Part shown: positions 44,392 to 53,062 of the stretch, one piece after another | How positions within the stretch are numbered: the first letter of the stretch is position 1 | Layout: every line of letters starts with the position of its first letter | NCBI RefSeq assembly: GCF_037071985.1 | Contig: NZ_JAXHDF010000008.1 | Span: forward strand, 1 to 64,000 | Reading direction: 5' to 3' | DNA from: Pseudogracilibacillus sp037071985 | GTDB lineage: Bacteria > Bacillota > Bacilli > Bacillales > Amphibacillaceae | Length of the DNA: 64,000 bases | Notes under the pieces: generated by a model | What the model was told of the DNA's origin: nothing | What the model saw: the letters and a program-made list of their open reading frames with translations, nothing else | Database searches by the model: none | Program-made: the position numbers and the translations under genes

Positions 44392-44398
44392 CTAGATC

Positions 44399-44596
44399 TT
44401 ATTCTGTTTCTTTCACGAATAACTTTTCTTGGTCAATCTCTTCAAGTGCCATTCCTACATATGTCAAGGATTTAGGATGTTCAACTAGCGCTTTATTTTC
44501 ACCTTGTAACTCTCGAGCTCTTCTTGCTGAAATAGTTACTAAAGTATACTTTGAATTAATTTTTTCTTGCAAACTGTCAATTGATGGTTCTAACAT
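44399..44596 (-). CDS. rpoZ: RNA polymerase omega subunit
   Basis: Small 65-residue RNA polymerase subunit that helps beta-prime folding. Conserved segments are MLEPSIDSLQEKINSKYTLV, ISARRARELQ and SLTYVGMALEEID. The open frame runs further upstream in the gmk gene, but GGAGG at 9-nt spacing and family alignment place the start at 44596, overlapping the gmk end by about 20 bases. Confidence 0.95.
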   Translation of the reverse strand: MLEPSIDSLQEKINSKYTLVTISARRARELQGENKALVEHPKSLTYVGMALEEIDQEKLFVKETE

Positions 44597-45212
44597 TCGT
44601 GTCATCCTCCAAAATCTTTTTATATTGCTTTTCAATTCGTTCCCGTTTACAGTGTTCGCTTTTAATAATTGCCTTTACTTTTGATACAGCAACATCCACA
44701 TCATCGTTAACAACTACATAATCATATTCGCTCATCATATCAATTTCTTTCTTTGCTTCTTTTAATCGATTTACAACAAGCTCGTTCGATTCTGTTCCTC
44801 GACTAACGATTCTGTTTTTTAATTCATCTAAACTTGGTGGAAATAAGAAAATAAATACTCCTTCAGGAAAATTTTCCTTTACTTGCAAAGCACCTTTGAC
44901 TTCTATTTCCAAAAATACATCATTTCCAAGTTCCAATTGTTCTAGAACATAATCTTTCGGTGTGCCATAATAATTATTAACATATTTTGCATGTTCTAAA
45001 AGTTTTTTCTCTTTAATCATTTCTTCGAATTCTTGCTTCGTCTTGAAGAAATAATCAATTCCATCTCTTTCACCCGGACGCTTTGATCGTGTAGTTGCAG
45101 ATACGGAATATTTTAAATGCGTCTCTTGTTCAAATAGACGTTGTCTGACAGTTCCCTTTCCAACTCCTGAGGGTCCTGATAAAATAAATAAAATGCCTTT
45201 TTCTTCAAACAA
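44577..45212 (-). CDS. gmk: Guanylate kinase
   Basis: Phosphorylates GMP to GDP. The 211-residue protein has the P-loop LSGPSGVGKGTVRQRL (about 11-26), the GMP-binding VSATTRSKRPGERDGIDYFF, EHAKYVNNYYGTP and the lid RIVSRGTES. Start is TTG, supported by GGAGGA with 7-nt spacing. It is normally followed by rpoZ and preceded by remA, as here. Confidence 0.96.
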   Translation of the reverse strand: MFEEKGILFILSGPSGVGKGTVRQRLFEQETHLKYSVSATTRSKRPGERDGIDYFFKTKQEFEEMIKEKKLLEHAKYVNNYYGTPKDYVLEQLELGNDVFLEIEVKGALQVKENFPEGVFIFLFPPSLDELKNRIVSRGTESNELVVNRLKEAKKEIDMMSEYDYVVVNDDVDVAVSKVKAIIKSEHCKRERIEKQYKKILEDDTNVRTIN

Positions 45213-45227
45213 AATTGTTCCTCCTAA

Positions 45228-45488
45228 TTAATCCTCGGTTAGTTCTTCATTAGTAATAACCCGTTGACCTACTGTTTCTGGTTGTACAGCAGAGAGAATG
45301 ATATACGAACTATCTGTAATGATAACTGCTCGAGTACGCCTACCGTATGTAGCATCAATTAAGTTGTTATTATCTCGTGCTACTTGAACAATCCTTTTTA
45401 TTGGTGCTGATTCTGGCGATACAATCGAAATAATTCGATTGGCTGATACGACATTCCCAAAACCAATATTAATTAGATGTAATCCCAA
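45228..45488 (-). CDS. remA: Biofilm matrix regulator RemA (DUF370)
   Basis: RemA activates extracellular matrix and osmoprotection genes in B. subtilis by binding DNA. The core NIGFGNVVSANRIISIVSPESAPIKRI and LIDATYGRRTRAVIITDSSYIILSAVQPETV is almost identical to the family. The ATG at 45503 overlaps the GGAGG, so a TTG at 45488 with 8-nt spacing is the likelier start, giving 86 residues (MGLHLINIGFG). It sits between the yicC-like gene and gmk, its conserved position. Confidence 0.94.
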   Translation of the reverse strand: MGLHLINIGFGNVVSANRIISIVSPESAPIKRIVQVARDNNNLIDATYGRRTRAVIITDSSYIILSAVQPETVGQRVITNEELTED

Positions 45489-45588
45489 AGCAGTAACCTC
45501 CATAGTACAATGTACATTACATTGTATTTGTACTTATCCCTCAAAGTTTGATAAAAGATAGCTTGGCCTTGAAAGATAAGTCTTTCAC

Positions 45589-46470
45589 TCATTCTATATT
45601 CTGAACTTGTTCTTTTATTTTATCTATTTCACTTTTCATTCCAACTATACATTCACTTATTTTGGAATCTACAGATTTAGAGCCGATCGTATTGGTCTCT
45701 CGATGCATTTCTTGTGTAATAAAATCTAATTTCCTGCCCACTGGACTATTTTGATCCAGAATTTGTCGGAAATGGTGAATATGACTATGTAATCGTGTTA
45801 TTTCCTCAGCTATATCTCCTTTTTCTGCAAGGAGAGCTATTTCTTGCACCAGATAAGCAGAATCGATATCTAATGTGTCGCCAATATGTTGCTGTAAACG
45901 ATTTTGAATTCGCTCCCGATAATGAACGGACACATCTTCCTTCCTAGCTTCTATTGATTTTAACATATTTTCTATTGTTTTGATTCTATTTTGAATATCT
46001 TTTTGCAAAAAATCTCCCTCGCCTTGTCGGCTTGATAAGACTTGTTTTGCGGCATGGCTTATACTTTGGAGTAGTAGAGGTTTAAATTGACTTGAATCTT
46101 TTTTTATTTCTTGGACAGTAAAAAGGTCTTCCACCGTAGATAATATTGATAATGGAATCTCTTTATTCAATTCATATTTTTCTTTTGCATACTTTATATG
46201 ATTTATGAATTGATCCATTAAGTCCCAATCGGCTTGTAACTTTTTTTGAATTAAATAATCACCTGATATGGATATGTAAACTTCGATCCTTCCACGTTGA
46301 AAATTATCTTGTATTATTCGCTTAATCTCCATTTCCAAATGATGGAGAGAACGTGGAATTTTAGGTATAAAATCCAAGTAACGACTATTTACACTTCTTA
46401 TCTCTACTGTAATAGAAGTTTCTTCCATTTGAAATGTATCAATTCCATATCCAGTCATACTCTTTACCAT
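45589..46470 (-). CDS. yloC: YicC/YloC-type endoribonuclease
   Basis: Member of the YicC family, shown to be RNA endonucleases in other bacteria. The 293-residue protein starts VKSMTGYGIDTFQ and has the conserved EIRSVNSRYLDFIPKIPRSL and C-terminal DFITQEMHRETNTIGSKSVDSKISECIVGMKSEIDKIKEQVQNIE. The start follows GGAGTG. It lies upstream of remA, as in B. subtilis. Its own upstream region is a repeat-rich gap of about 0.9 kb. The substrate in this organism is unknown. Confidence 0.93.
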   Translation of the reverse strand: MVKSMTGYGIDTFQMEETSITVEIRSVNSRYLDFIPKIPRSLHHLEMEIKRIIQDNFQRGRIEVYISISGDYLIQKKLQADWDLMDQFINHIKYAKEKYELNKEIPLSILSTVEDLFTVQEIKKDSSQFKPLLLQSISHAAKQVLSSRQGEGDFLQKDIQNRIKTIENMLKSIEARKEDVSVHYRERIQNRLQQHIGDTLDIDSAYLVQEIALLAEKGDIAEEITRLHSHIHHFRQILDQNSPVGRKLDFITQEMHRETNTIGSKSVDSKISECIVGMKSEIDKIKEQVQNIE

Positions 46471-46645
46471 ATGTATCACTCCAATACTAATTATTATACA
46501 AGCTTCATTCTATTTTCTCTATTAAAAACTTGTAAATTGTTCCTTTAAATATTTTTCGAGAAAAATCCTAAGAAAATAAAAAACGAGAATAATTTCACCT
46601 TGATTTTTTCTAAAATAAAAAGAAGATTCTAAGACAAATTGTTTA

Positions 46646-46695
46646 TTTCAAAAAGATCCGAACACCGATTCAATTAATGAATCGATTCGGATCTT
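46646..46695 (-). terminator. Strong hairpin terminator left of the repeat region
   Basis: Outer arms AAGATCCGA / TCGGATCTT and inner arms CGATTCA / TGAATCG form a long stem, followed on the minus strand by TTTTTGAAAT. No gene ends nearby on that strand: the ATPase stop is about 680 bp away. It therefore terminates either a long 3' UTR or an unrecognised RNA. Confidence 0.7.
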
Positions 46696-46795
46696 CCATT
46701 GCTGATTTAAAATTCCTAGTTAAGTGGTGATATAAACTGTACATTAATTGCATCAACTTTAATAATTTTCAGATGCCGCTTCTGAAAAACACTTC

Positions 46796-46877
46796 GCTTT
46801 CACCACAGGCATAAGAGCGACATCAGTTCAAGCTACGCTACCACTCGCTTTCACTGTGTCTCCTTTACCGCAGGCAC
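46796..46877 (+). repeat. Intergenic repeat A, copy 1
   Basis: About 82 bp shared with 53063-53143. Identical blocks include GCTTTCACCACAGGCATAAG followed by AGCGACATCAGTT, and TTTCACTGTGTCTCC followed by TTTACCGC. It carries no reading frame and belongs to a dispersed intergenic repeat type. Confidence 0.85.
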
Positions 46878-46892
46878 GGCGATCTGCTTCTA

Positions 46893-46916
46893 TAGCTTCT
46901 CGTTAACGAGAAGCTA
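46893..46916. repeat. 24-bp perfect palindrome
   Basis: TAGCTTCTCG, then TTAA, then the exact reverse complement CGAGAAGCTA. It is perfect over 24 bp with an HpaI-like GTTAAC centre, inside the repeat cluster. Confidence 0.9.
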
Positions 46917-46929
46917 CAGGGATCTTCCG

Positions 46930-47042
46930 ACGTACAGGATTTACTAGTGCAGATGTTGCCACAGGACTTGGCGTACTTAGTCTGTGTTCCCCCTGTCGCT
47001 TTTCCTGCAGGAGTCGATTGCCCTCTGCTTCAATCAACCTTC
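46930..47042 (-). repeat. Bacillaceae intergenic repeat B, minus orientation
   Basis: Read on the minus strand it begins GGTTGATTGAAGCAGAGGGC and continues CGACTCCTGCAGGAAAAGCG. This is the pattern of a high-copy intergenic element I recognise from many Bacillaceae genomes. Boundaries are approximate. Confidence 0.6.
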
Positions 47043-47081
47043 AAAACAGAGCAATTTACGCTGTATAGCAGAAAACAAATT

Positions 47082-47201
47082 CTAGCGGAGGAAATATGTG
47101 GAGACTCCTATGGAAGCATAGGCCTAGATGAGACTACGCAGTGCTTAGCACAAGGAGGCTCAACAGCCGCCCATGGAAAGCGAAACATATTTCCGTAGCG
47201 T
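47082..47201 (+). repeat. Bacillaceae intergenic repeat B, plus orientation
   Basis: Starts CGGAGGAAATATGTGGAGAC and ends with GGAAAGCGAAACATATTTCC then GTAGCG. The ends are inverted (GGAAATATGT / ACATATTTCC, perfect over 10 bp), and an inner conserved core includes GGAGGCTCAACAGCCGCCC. The structure suggests a folded RNA or a non-autonomous element. Confidence 0.7.
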
Positions 47202-47336
47202 TATGCTAATTACATCTTCAGTAATGTTGCAGTTTACGTAAACTTGGTAATAAGTTAAAACTTTTCAGATTCTCCTTCTAAGGAGAAATGCTTAAAGGAA
47301 TCATTTTATCAATATAAAGTTTATTTTCTTTTAAAC

Positions 47337-47360
47337 AGTGTGATTAAGAGAATCACTGCT
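47337..47360 (-). terminator. Possible terminator of the P-type ATPase gene
   Basis: Stem CAGTGATT / AATC.CACTG with a short loop, 19 bp after the ATPase stop, followed on the minus strand by TTTAAAAG. Weak T-run, so partial read-through into the repeat region is possible. Confidence 0.5.
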
Positions 47361-47378
47361 GAAGTTAAAGATATTATT

Positions 47379-50030
47379 TTAAATCTTTTTTGAGAATCCA
47401 AAAAGAACAGTTGGTATTGCACTTAACACGATGACTAATAGCCAATCATGCAATCCTAAAGCAGTTGTATAAAATATCGGCTGTAATTTCTCGACATATA
47501 ATACAACTAATAAGAGAGCAATAGATGATATAACTGCTCCTATTAGATACATATTGCTAAACGGATTTCTAGTAAAAATCCCATTTTCACTTCGACAATC
47601 AAATACATGTATGAGTTGTGCTAGCACTAAAGTAGTAAAAGCTATTGTTCTCGCATGAGAAAGATTTTCAGGACTATTATCATAAACCACAATAAATGCA
47701 ATTAGAGATACGATTCCAATCATTAAACCACGAGTAATAATTTTTGTCCCTAACCCTCTTGCAAAGACACCTTCCCGCGGATCACGTGGCTTTTGATTCA
47801 TCACATTTTTTTCTGGAGGATCTAAACCTAGCGCCATGGCAGGTAATCCATCTGTCACTAAGTTTACCCATAAGATTTGAACAGGTACTAACGGCAAGGG
47901 TAATCCTAGCAACATGGCAGACATCATCACGAAGATTTCACCTACGTTAGAAGCTAATAAGTAACGGATAAATTTTCGTATATTTTCATATATGTTCCGC
48001 CCTTCTCGAATTGCTTCTTTTATCGTATTAAAATTATCATCCATTAGAATAAGTGAGGAAGCCTCTTTTGTAACATCTGTTCCACTAATCCCCATGCTTA
48101 CACCTATATTACTCGCTTTAATAGCAGGTGCATCATTTACCCCATCTCCTGTCATTGCAACAATATGACCCCGCTTTTGGAATGCTTGAACAATTTTTAA
48201 TTTATGTTCAGGGGTTACTCTAGCAAAAACGGTTACTTTTTCAATAATTTTAGCCAAAGCATCTGTATCCATTTGATTAAGATCATGTCCTTCTAATGTC
48301 AATTCATCCTCCTCTTGCAAGCCAATCTCTCGTGCAATTGCAATTGCCGTCTTTTTATGATCTCCTGTAATCATTACCGTTTTAATACCTGCTTTTTTAC
48401 AAAGTTTAATCGATTCCTTCACTTCTTTTCGAGGCGGATCTTTCAATCCGAACAACCCAATATATGTTAAATCTTTTTCTAAACTAGGCAAATCTAATGA
48501 ATAATCTTTGCTGATCGGCTTCATACTAATGGCAATAATTCTTAATGCTTTCTCAGCCATTTCAGTCATTTGTTTTTCAATTTCTATTGTGTTTTGTAAT
48601 CTTTCCCTGCCATGCTTATTCATTCGATACGTACATCGTGGTACTATTCTTTCTGGTGCCCCTTTTATAATGACAAATCTTCGCTTATTTTTATCTTCAA
48701 TTACTACAGTCATTCGTTTTCTAGTAGAATCAAATGGGAATTGTTTTACAACTTTAAATTGATCTTTCACAACATGATTCAAACCGAGTTTCCTTGCTGC
48801 AATTAATAACGCTCCATCTGTTGGATCTCCATCAATAATGTATTTTCCTTTTTTAACTAGGAGGGAGGCTTCATTACATAATAAACCATATAACATCATT
48901 TGTTCCAAATTAGGATAGTTTTGATCAATCTTTTTATTATTTATGAAAAAATCACCAGTTGTCGTATATCCTTCTCCAGAAACATACACATGTTGATCGT
49001 CTAAATACAGTTCTTTGACAGTCATTTTATTTTCTGTAATAGTACCTGTTTTATCTGTACAAATTACCGATGCACACCCTAATGTTTCTACTGCGGCTAA
49101 CTGCCTCACAATTGCCTTCCTCTTGATCATTCGTTGGACACCTAATGATAATGCAACTGTGACAATTGCAGGTAATCCTTCTGGAATTACAGCAACGGCT
49201 AATGAAACACCAGCGAGTACCATATCATACAATGGTTGTCCGTGATAAATTCCTATTCCAACTGTTAAAGCTGTTAGAAGGAAAACAACATATATTAAGA
49301 CTTTCCCTAATTCGACTAATTTTAATTCTAGAGGAGTTATTACTTTCTCCGTTTTATCCATTAGGCTTGCGATTTGTCCAATTGCCGTGTTCATTCCCGT
49401 TTGGATAACAATCCCGAGTCCGTTTCCTTTTGTAACTAATGTGCTTTTAAATCCGATATTATGTTGGTCTTGCATGGCAATATTATCTTGATGGATGGCA
49501 TTGCTTGTCTTTTGTACCGGTAACGATTCGCCAGTAAGTGTTGACTCTTCTGTCTCAAGTTCGTTCGCAATAATAATTCGTATATCCGCCGGAACACGAT
49601 CTCCTGTTGTGATCCGAATGACATCTCCAACAACAGCTTCTTCAGACGGAATGGTTTTCCATTCCCCATTTCGAAGGACTCGTATTTGGGGTGCAGATAA
49701 TTCTTTTAATTTTTCTAATGATTTCTCTGCCTTCTGTTCTTGAAAAAAACCAATAAAACCATTTAATAGCACGATAACCATAATTGCTAAGGCATCAATA
49801 TATTCACCTAGCATACCAGCGATCAGCGTTGCCGCTAATAAAATGAGTACCATGAAATCTTGAAACTGCTTGACAAATAATATCCATAGGGGTTGTTTTT
49901 TAGAAAATTGTAGAGCATTAAGACCGAATTTTTTTCTTCGCTCTTCTACCTGGTTTTCTGTCAGCCCTTTTTCCTGGTAAACATGTAATTTTCGTTCGAC
50001 ATCTTCTACATCAAGTTGATACCATTTCAC
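47379..50030 (-). CDS. yloB: Cation-transporting P-type ATPase, Ca2+ type (YloB)
   Basis: Type IIA P-ATPase predicted to export Ca2+, related to SERCA/PMR1. The 883-residue protein has an N-terminal cation-ATPase domain and about ten membrane segments. The M4 ion-site motif is AVIPEGLPAIVTVALSLGV and the phosphorylation site is CSVICTDKTGTITEN-like (ICTDKTGTITENKMTV). GDPTDGALLIAARKLG, KGAPERIV, MTGDGVNDAPAIKASNIGVSMG, M5 ASNVGEIFVM and M6 NLVTDGLPAMALG complete it. GTG start with GGGG at 7 nt. It is divergent from rqcH. In B. subtilis YloB has been linked to spore calcium and germination. Confidence 0.93.
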   Translation of the reverse strand: MKWYQLDVEDVERKLHVYQEKGLTENQVEERRKKFGLNALQFSKKQPLWILFVKQFQDFMVLILLAATLIAGMLGEYIDALAIMVIVLLNGFIGFFQEQKAEKSLEKLKELSAPQIRVLRNGEWKTIPSEEAVVGDVIRITTGDRVPADIRIIIANELETEESTLTGESLPVQKTSNAIHQDNIAMQDQHNIGFKSTLVTKGNGLGIVIQTGMNTAIGQIASLMDKTEKVITPLELKLVELGKVLIYVVFLLTALTVGIGIYHGQPLYDMVLAGVSLAVAVIPEGLPAIVTVALSLGVQRMIKRKAIVRQLAAVETLGCASVICTDKTGTITENKMTVKELYLDDQHVYVSGEGYTTTGDFFINNKKIDQNYPNLEQMMLYGLLCNEASLLVKKGKYIIDGDPTDGALLIAARKLGLNHVVKDQFKVVKQFPFDSTRKRMTVVIEDKNKRRFVIIKGAPERIVPRCTYRMNKHGRERLQNTIEIEKQMTEMAEKALRIIAISMKPISKDYSLDLPSLEKDLTYIGLFGLKDPPRKEVKESIKLCKKAGIKTVMITGDHKKTAIAIAREIGLQEEDELTLEGHDLNQMDTDALAKIIEKVTVFARVTPEHKLKIVQAFQKRGHIVAMTGDGVNDAPAIKASNIGVSMGISGTDVTKEASSLILMDDNFNTIKEAIREGRNIYENIRKFIRYLLASNVGEIFVMMSAMLLGLPLPLVPVQILWVNLVTDGLPAMALGLDPPEKNVMNQKPRDPREGVFARGLGTKIITRGLMIGIVSLIAFIVVYDNSPENLSHARTIAFTTLVLAQLIHVFDCRSENGIFTRNPFSNMYLIGAVISSIALLLVVLYVEKLQPIFYTTALGLHDWLLVIVLSAIPTVLFGFSKKI

Positions 50031-50136
50031 ATTTCATCCCCACCTATTTTCAGCAATATAGAAATACAAACCACTTGTTCAATATGTATGCAGACTCGTC
50101 CAAAATAATGCTATAATAGCCGGTGAGGTGAGCAAA

Positions 50137-51831
50137 ATGCCATTTGACGGAATCGTAACAAGGGCAATTGTAAATGAATTGGGAGAAAAAATAGTTGGCG
50201 GTAGAATTAACAAAATCTATCAGCCTACAAATACTGAGGTTGTACTTACTGTAAGAAATAATCGAGAAAATCATGCTTTACTTTTATCGATTCATCCTTC
50301 TTATTCGCGACTTCATTTAACAAATGACACCTATAAAAATCCAGATGAGCCGCCAATGTTTTGCATGCTATTACGGAAACATCTAGCTGGATCAATCATC
50401 GAAGAAATAGAACAGTATGATATGGAACGTATCATCGCCTTTCGTTTTCGAGCGATAGATGAAATTGGAGATATCGTTATGAAAGTGTTGATGGTTGAAA
50501 TAATGGGAAGACATAGTAATGTTGTCTTAGTTAACGAAAATAAAAACACGATTATTAATTGTTTAAAGCATGTACCTCCGTTTCAAAACAGATATCGTAC
50601 ATTGCTACCAGGAGCAGACTATAAATTACCTCCGTCCCAAAACAAGCTCAATGTCCTTAATACGAATGAAATAGAATTTATTAAAAAATTAGATTTCAAT
50701 TCAGGTAAATTAGATAGACAAATCGTTCAAATATTAACTGGTGTTTCACCGATGGCAGCAAAAGAATTAATTCATCGTGCAAAATTAGGATCAGAAACAA
50801 CCTATATGAAAGAATTTTTAAACTTTCAAAAACAGATTATCGAAAATAAATTTGAACCAGCAATTTATCGAAATAATAAAGAGGATTTTCATGTCATACC
50901 TGTAACTTATATGGAGCAGAAACAGGCTTTTACAAGTACAAATGACATGGTGGATGCTTTTTATTCAAATAAGGCAGAGCGCGACCGTGTCAAACAGCAA
51001 GCACGTGATTTAGAACGTCTAGTAAAAAATGAATTAGAGAAAAATAATAGAAAACTTACCATCCACCAGACTACAATTAAAAAAGCAAAAAATGCACAAA
51101 TGTATCAAAAGCAAGGTGAATTGCTTACTGCTAATATGCATCTGATAAAAAAAGGAGACCAATCCATTTCGGTTGTTGATTATTACGATCCTAATCAAAA
51201 AGAAATTACAATAGACCTTTTACACGATAAGACGCCTAGTGAAAATGCACAATTGTTGTTTAAAAAGTATCGTAAGCTATCAACTGCAAAGAAAAATGCA
51301 GAACTAGAAATAATAAAAACAAAAGCAGAGATCGATTATTTAGAAAGTATCCTCCAACAAATGAATAGTGCTAGAGATGAAGATATTGATGAAATACGTG
51401 AAGAATTAAGAGAAGAAGGGTATCTTAAGAAACAAACTAAGCGGAAAAGAAAGCGAAAAAAACCTATACCAGATGAATTTATATCTACAGATGGAACAAC
51501 GATTTACGTTGGTCGGAACAATAAACAAAACGAATATGTTACCCATACATTAGCTAATAAAAGTGATATTTGGCTTCATACATTAGATATTCCTGGTTCC
51601 CACGTGGTGATTAAATCAGCAAATCCTAGTGAACAGACTATAGAGGAAGCCGCTCAATTAGCAGCTTATTTTAGCAAAGCCCAACAATCCTCTTCTGTTC
51701 CGGTAGATTATACTGAAATACGTCATGTAAAGAAACCGAATGGAGCAAAACCTGGATTTGTTATTTACACAGATCAAAAGACATTATACGTCACTCCAGA
51801 TGAAGAAGTGATAAAAAAATTAAAAGTATAA
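50137..51831 (+). CDS. rqcH: Ribosome quality control protein RqcH (NFACT family, YloA)
   Basis: Binds peptidyl-tRNA-obstructed 50S subunits and adds C-terminal alanine tails that mark stalled products. The 564-residue protein has NFACT-N (PFDGIVTRAIVNELGEKIVGGRINKIYQ and following, about 1-190), HhH and coiled-coil regions (about 190-420), and NFACT-R near the C-terminus (TIYVGRNNKQNEYVTHTLANKSDIWLH...PGSHVVIK). The start follows GGTGAGGTGAG; the earlier GTG lies in that site. A -10 TATAAT lies at 50112-50117. It is on the plus strand, divergent from yloB. Also known as FbpA-like in annotations. Confidence 0.94.
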   Translation: MPFDGIVTRAIVNELGEKIVGGRINKIYQPTNTEVVLTVRNNRENHALLLSIHPSYSRLHLTNDTYKNPDEPPMFCMLLRKHLAGSIIEEIEQYDMERIIAFRFRAIDEIGDIVMKVLMVEIMGRHSNVVLVNENKNTIINCLKHVPPFQNRYRTLLPGADYKLPPSQNKLNVLNTNEIEFIKKLDFNSGKLDRQIVQILTGVSPMAAKELIHRAKLGSETTYMKEFLNFQKQIIENKFEPAIYRNNKEDFHVIPVTYMEQKQAFTSTNDMVDAFYSNKAERDRVKQQARDLERLVKNELEKNNRKLTIHQTTIKKAKNAQMYQKQGELLTANMHLIKKGDQSISVVDYYDPNQKEITIDLLHDKTPSENAQLLFKKYRKLSTAKKNAELEIIKTKAEIDYLESILQQMNSARDEDIDEIREELREEGYLKKQTKRKRKRKKPIPDEFISTDGTTIYVGRNNKQNEYVTHTLANKSDIWLHTLDIPGSHVVIKSANPSEQTIEEAAQLAAYFSKAQQSSSVPVDYTEIRHVKKPNGAKPGFVIYTDQKTLYVTPDEEVIKKLKV

Positions 51832-51838
51832 CATAGTA

Positions 51839-51886
51839 AAACCCTTCTTTCCAGTTCACGAATACGAACTTAAGAAGAAGGGTTTA
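51839..51886. terminator. Terminator between convergent rqcH and lysR
   Basis: Arms AAACCCTTCTT / AAGAAGGGTTT around a loop of about 20 nt, 8 bp after the rqcH stop and 30 bp before the lysR-type stop. It is followed on the plus strand by ACTAAATATTTTT and on the minus strand by TACTATG. It can serve both genes, mainly rqcH. Confidence 0.7.
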
Positions 51887-51915
51887 CTAAATATTTTTGC
51901 ATGGTGGTGAGTTAA

Positions 51916-52776
51916 CTATTCAAACTGTTCACCTAATAATAGATCGATAAAACTATTTACTTGTGGTAATTTTCGGATTCCACCTTGGTAACAAAGCCAT
52001 GTATCCCGTGTAATAGCTTCTCCTTGCACTTCAAGAGGTAAATGTGGATATTTATCCATCAATACATCGGAAACACTTTTTGGGAGAATTGCCATGCCTA
52101 ATCCTTGTTTCATAAATTGTTTACATGTTTCAATTTGATCTACACTAATTTTCTGTATAGGTTTGATCTTATCTTGATGATAAAATAGCCAATGGTTCAT
52201 TAAATCATGTAAATCGTCGTCACTTTTAAATTGAATAAGTGGACGCTCCTTCACTTCTTCCTTTTTAAATGGTTTCGTATCAAAAATATATAAAGGATCT
52301 TTGAATAATAAAATAGAGGTATTATCTTTAATCTTTTCCCCTCGAATAATTGTTACATGATATTTCGTATGATCTCGCTTTAGATTTTCACTCATGCCAG
52401 TTACTAAGTCAATTGAAACAAGAGGATACATCTTTGTAAATTTCGATAAAATTGAAGGTAAATAGCGTTGACTGATGACCGAAGAACATGCAATCGATAA
52501 TGTACCTCGTACTTCAATACTTGAAGCAGCCAGTTTATTTTTAATATCTTTTTCTCGGTCTACAACTTCCTGCGCATGCCTTAAAATCATTTCCCCACTA
52601 GGTGTTAGTTTCAGACGTTTAGATGTTCGAATAAAAATTTGCTCACCAAAATATTCTTCAATAAATTTTAATCGCTGAGATACGGCAGGCTGAGAAATAA
52701 GCACTGCTTTTGCCGTCCCCCTAACAGTTCCGATCTTTTCTAACTGCAATAATAACTCATAGTCTTCAATTTTCAT
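51916..52776 (-). CDS. LysR-family transcriptional regulator
   Basis: A 286-residue regulator with an N-terminal winged helix-turn-helix (about 1-62: IGTVRGTAKAVLISQPAVSQRLKFIEEYFG, then FIRTSKRLKLTPSGE) and a periplasmic-binding-like effector domain (about 90-286). Family length is normal. The open frame begins 11 codons upstream, but the LysR alignment starts at MKIEDYELLLQLEKIG, with AAAGGG before it. No divergent target gene lies upstream, where there is only a repeat-rich gap of 0.75 kb, so its target and ligand cannot be told. B. subtilis has the cysH sulfate operon in this interval. Confidence 0.9.
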   Translation of the reverse strand: MKIEDYELLLQLEKIGTVRGTAKAVLISQPAVSQRLKFIEEYFGEQIFIRTSKRLKLTPSGEMILRHAQEVVDREKDIKNKLAASSIEVRGTLSIACSSVISQRYLPSILSKFTKMYPLVSIDLVTGMSENLKRDHTKYHVTIIRGEKIKDNTSILLFKDPLYIFDTKPFKKEEVKERPLIQFKSDDDLHDLMNHWLFYHQDKIKPIQKISVDQIETCKQFMKQGLGMAILPKSVSDVLMDKYPHLPLEVQGEAITRDTWLCYQGGIRKLPQVNSFIDLLLGEQFE

Positions 52777-53062
52777 TATATAACCCTTTGCTTGTATAAG
52801 TATTTTCAATCACTTTTAATTATATAATAATATTAAAATAATTTCATTCATTATTAATATTATGTGAAAGAAGCATATTACACATAAGAATAGATAGTTG
52901 AATGTAGATTACAAGTTGAACATAACTAATTCCGTAGACGAGAGATTACCAGTCGGGGAATATAGTTTCTACTAACTAGTTTACGTAGACTGTGACGTAC
53001 TTTATTTATGTCCCCTCTTCCAAACCTAGATACTGCATCGTTAATTTGTGCAACGGACAATT

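Larger units (their letters stand above)
46471..47378. other. Gene-free, repeat-rich intergenic region
   Basis: No credible gene. It holds, left to right: a strong minus-strand hairpin with T-run (46653-46695), an 82-bp repeat shared with 53063-53143, a 24-bp perfect palindrome, a Bacillaceae-type repeat in minus orientation (about 46930-47042), a related repeat in plus orientation (about 47082-47201), small palindromes at 47232-47243 and 47271-47286, and a hairpin just after the P-type ATPase stop (47337-47360). Base composition here is visibly more GC-rich than the flanks. Confidence 0.8.

Noticed and set aside
46947..47198. Plus-strand 83-codon open frame in the repeat region
   Set aside because: It lies wholly within intergenic repeats, has no ribosome site or family resemblance, and its composition follows the repeat sequence.
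46471..47378. Insertion sequence remnant
   Set aside because: No transposase fragment in any frame and no clear terminal repeats around the whole region; only small repeat units are seen.
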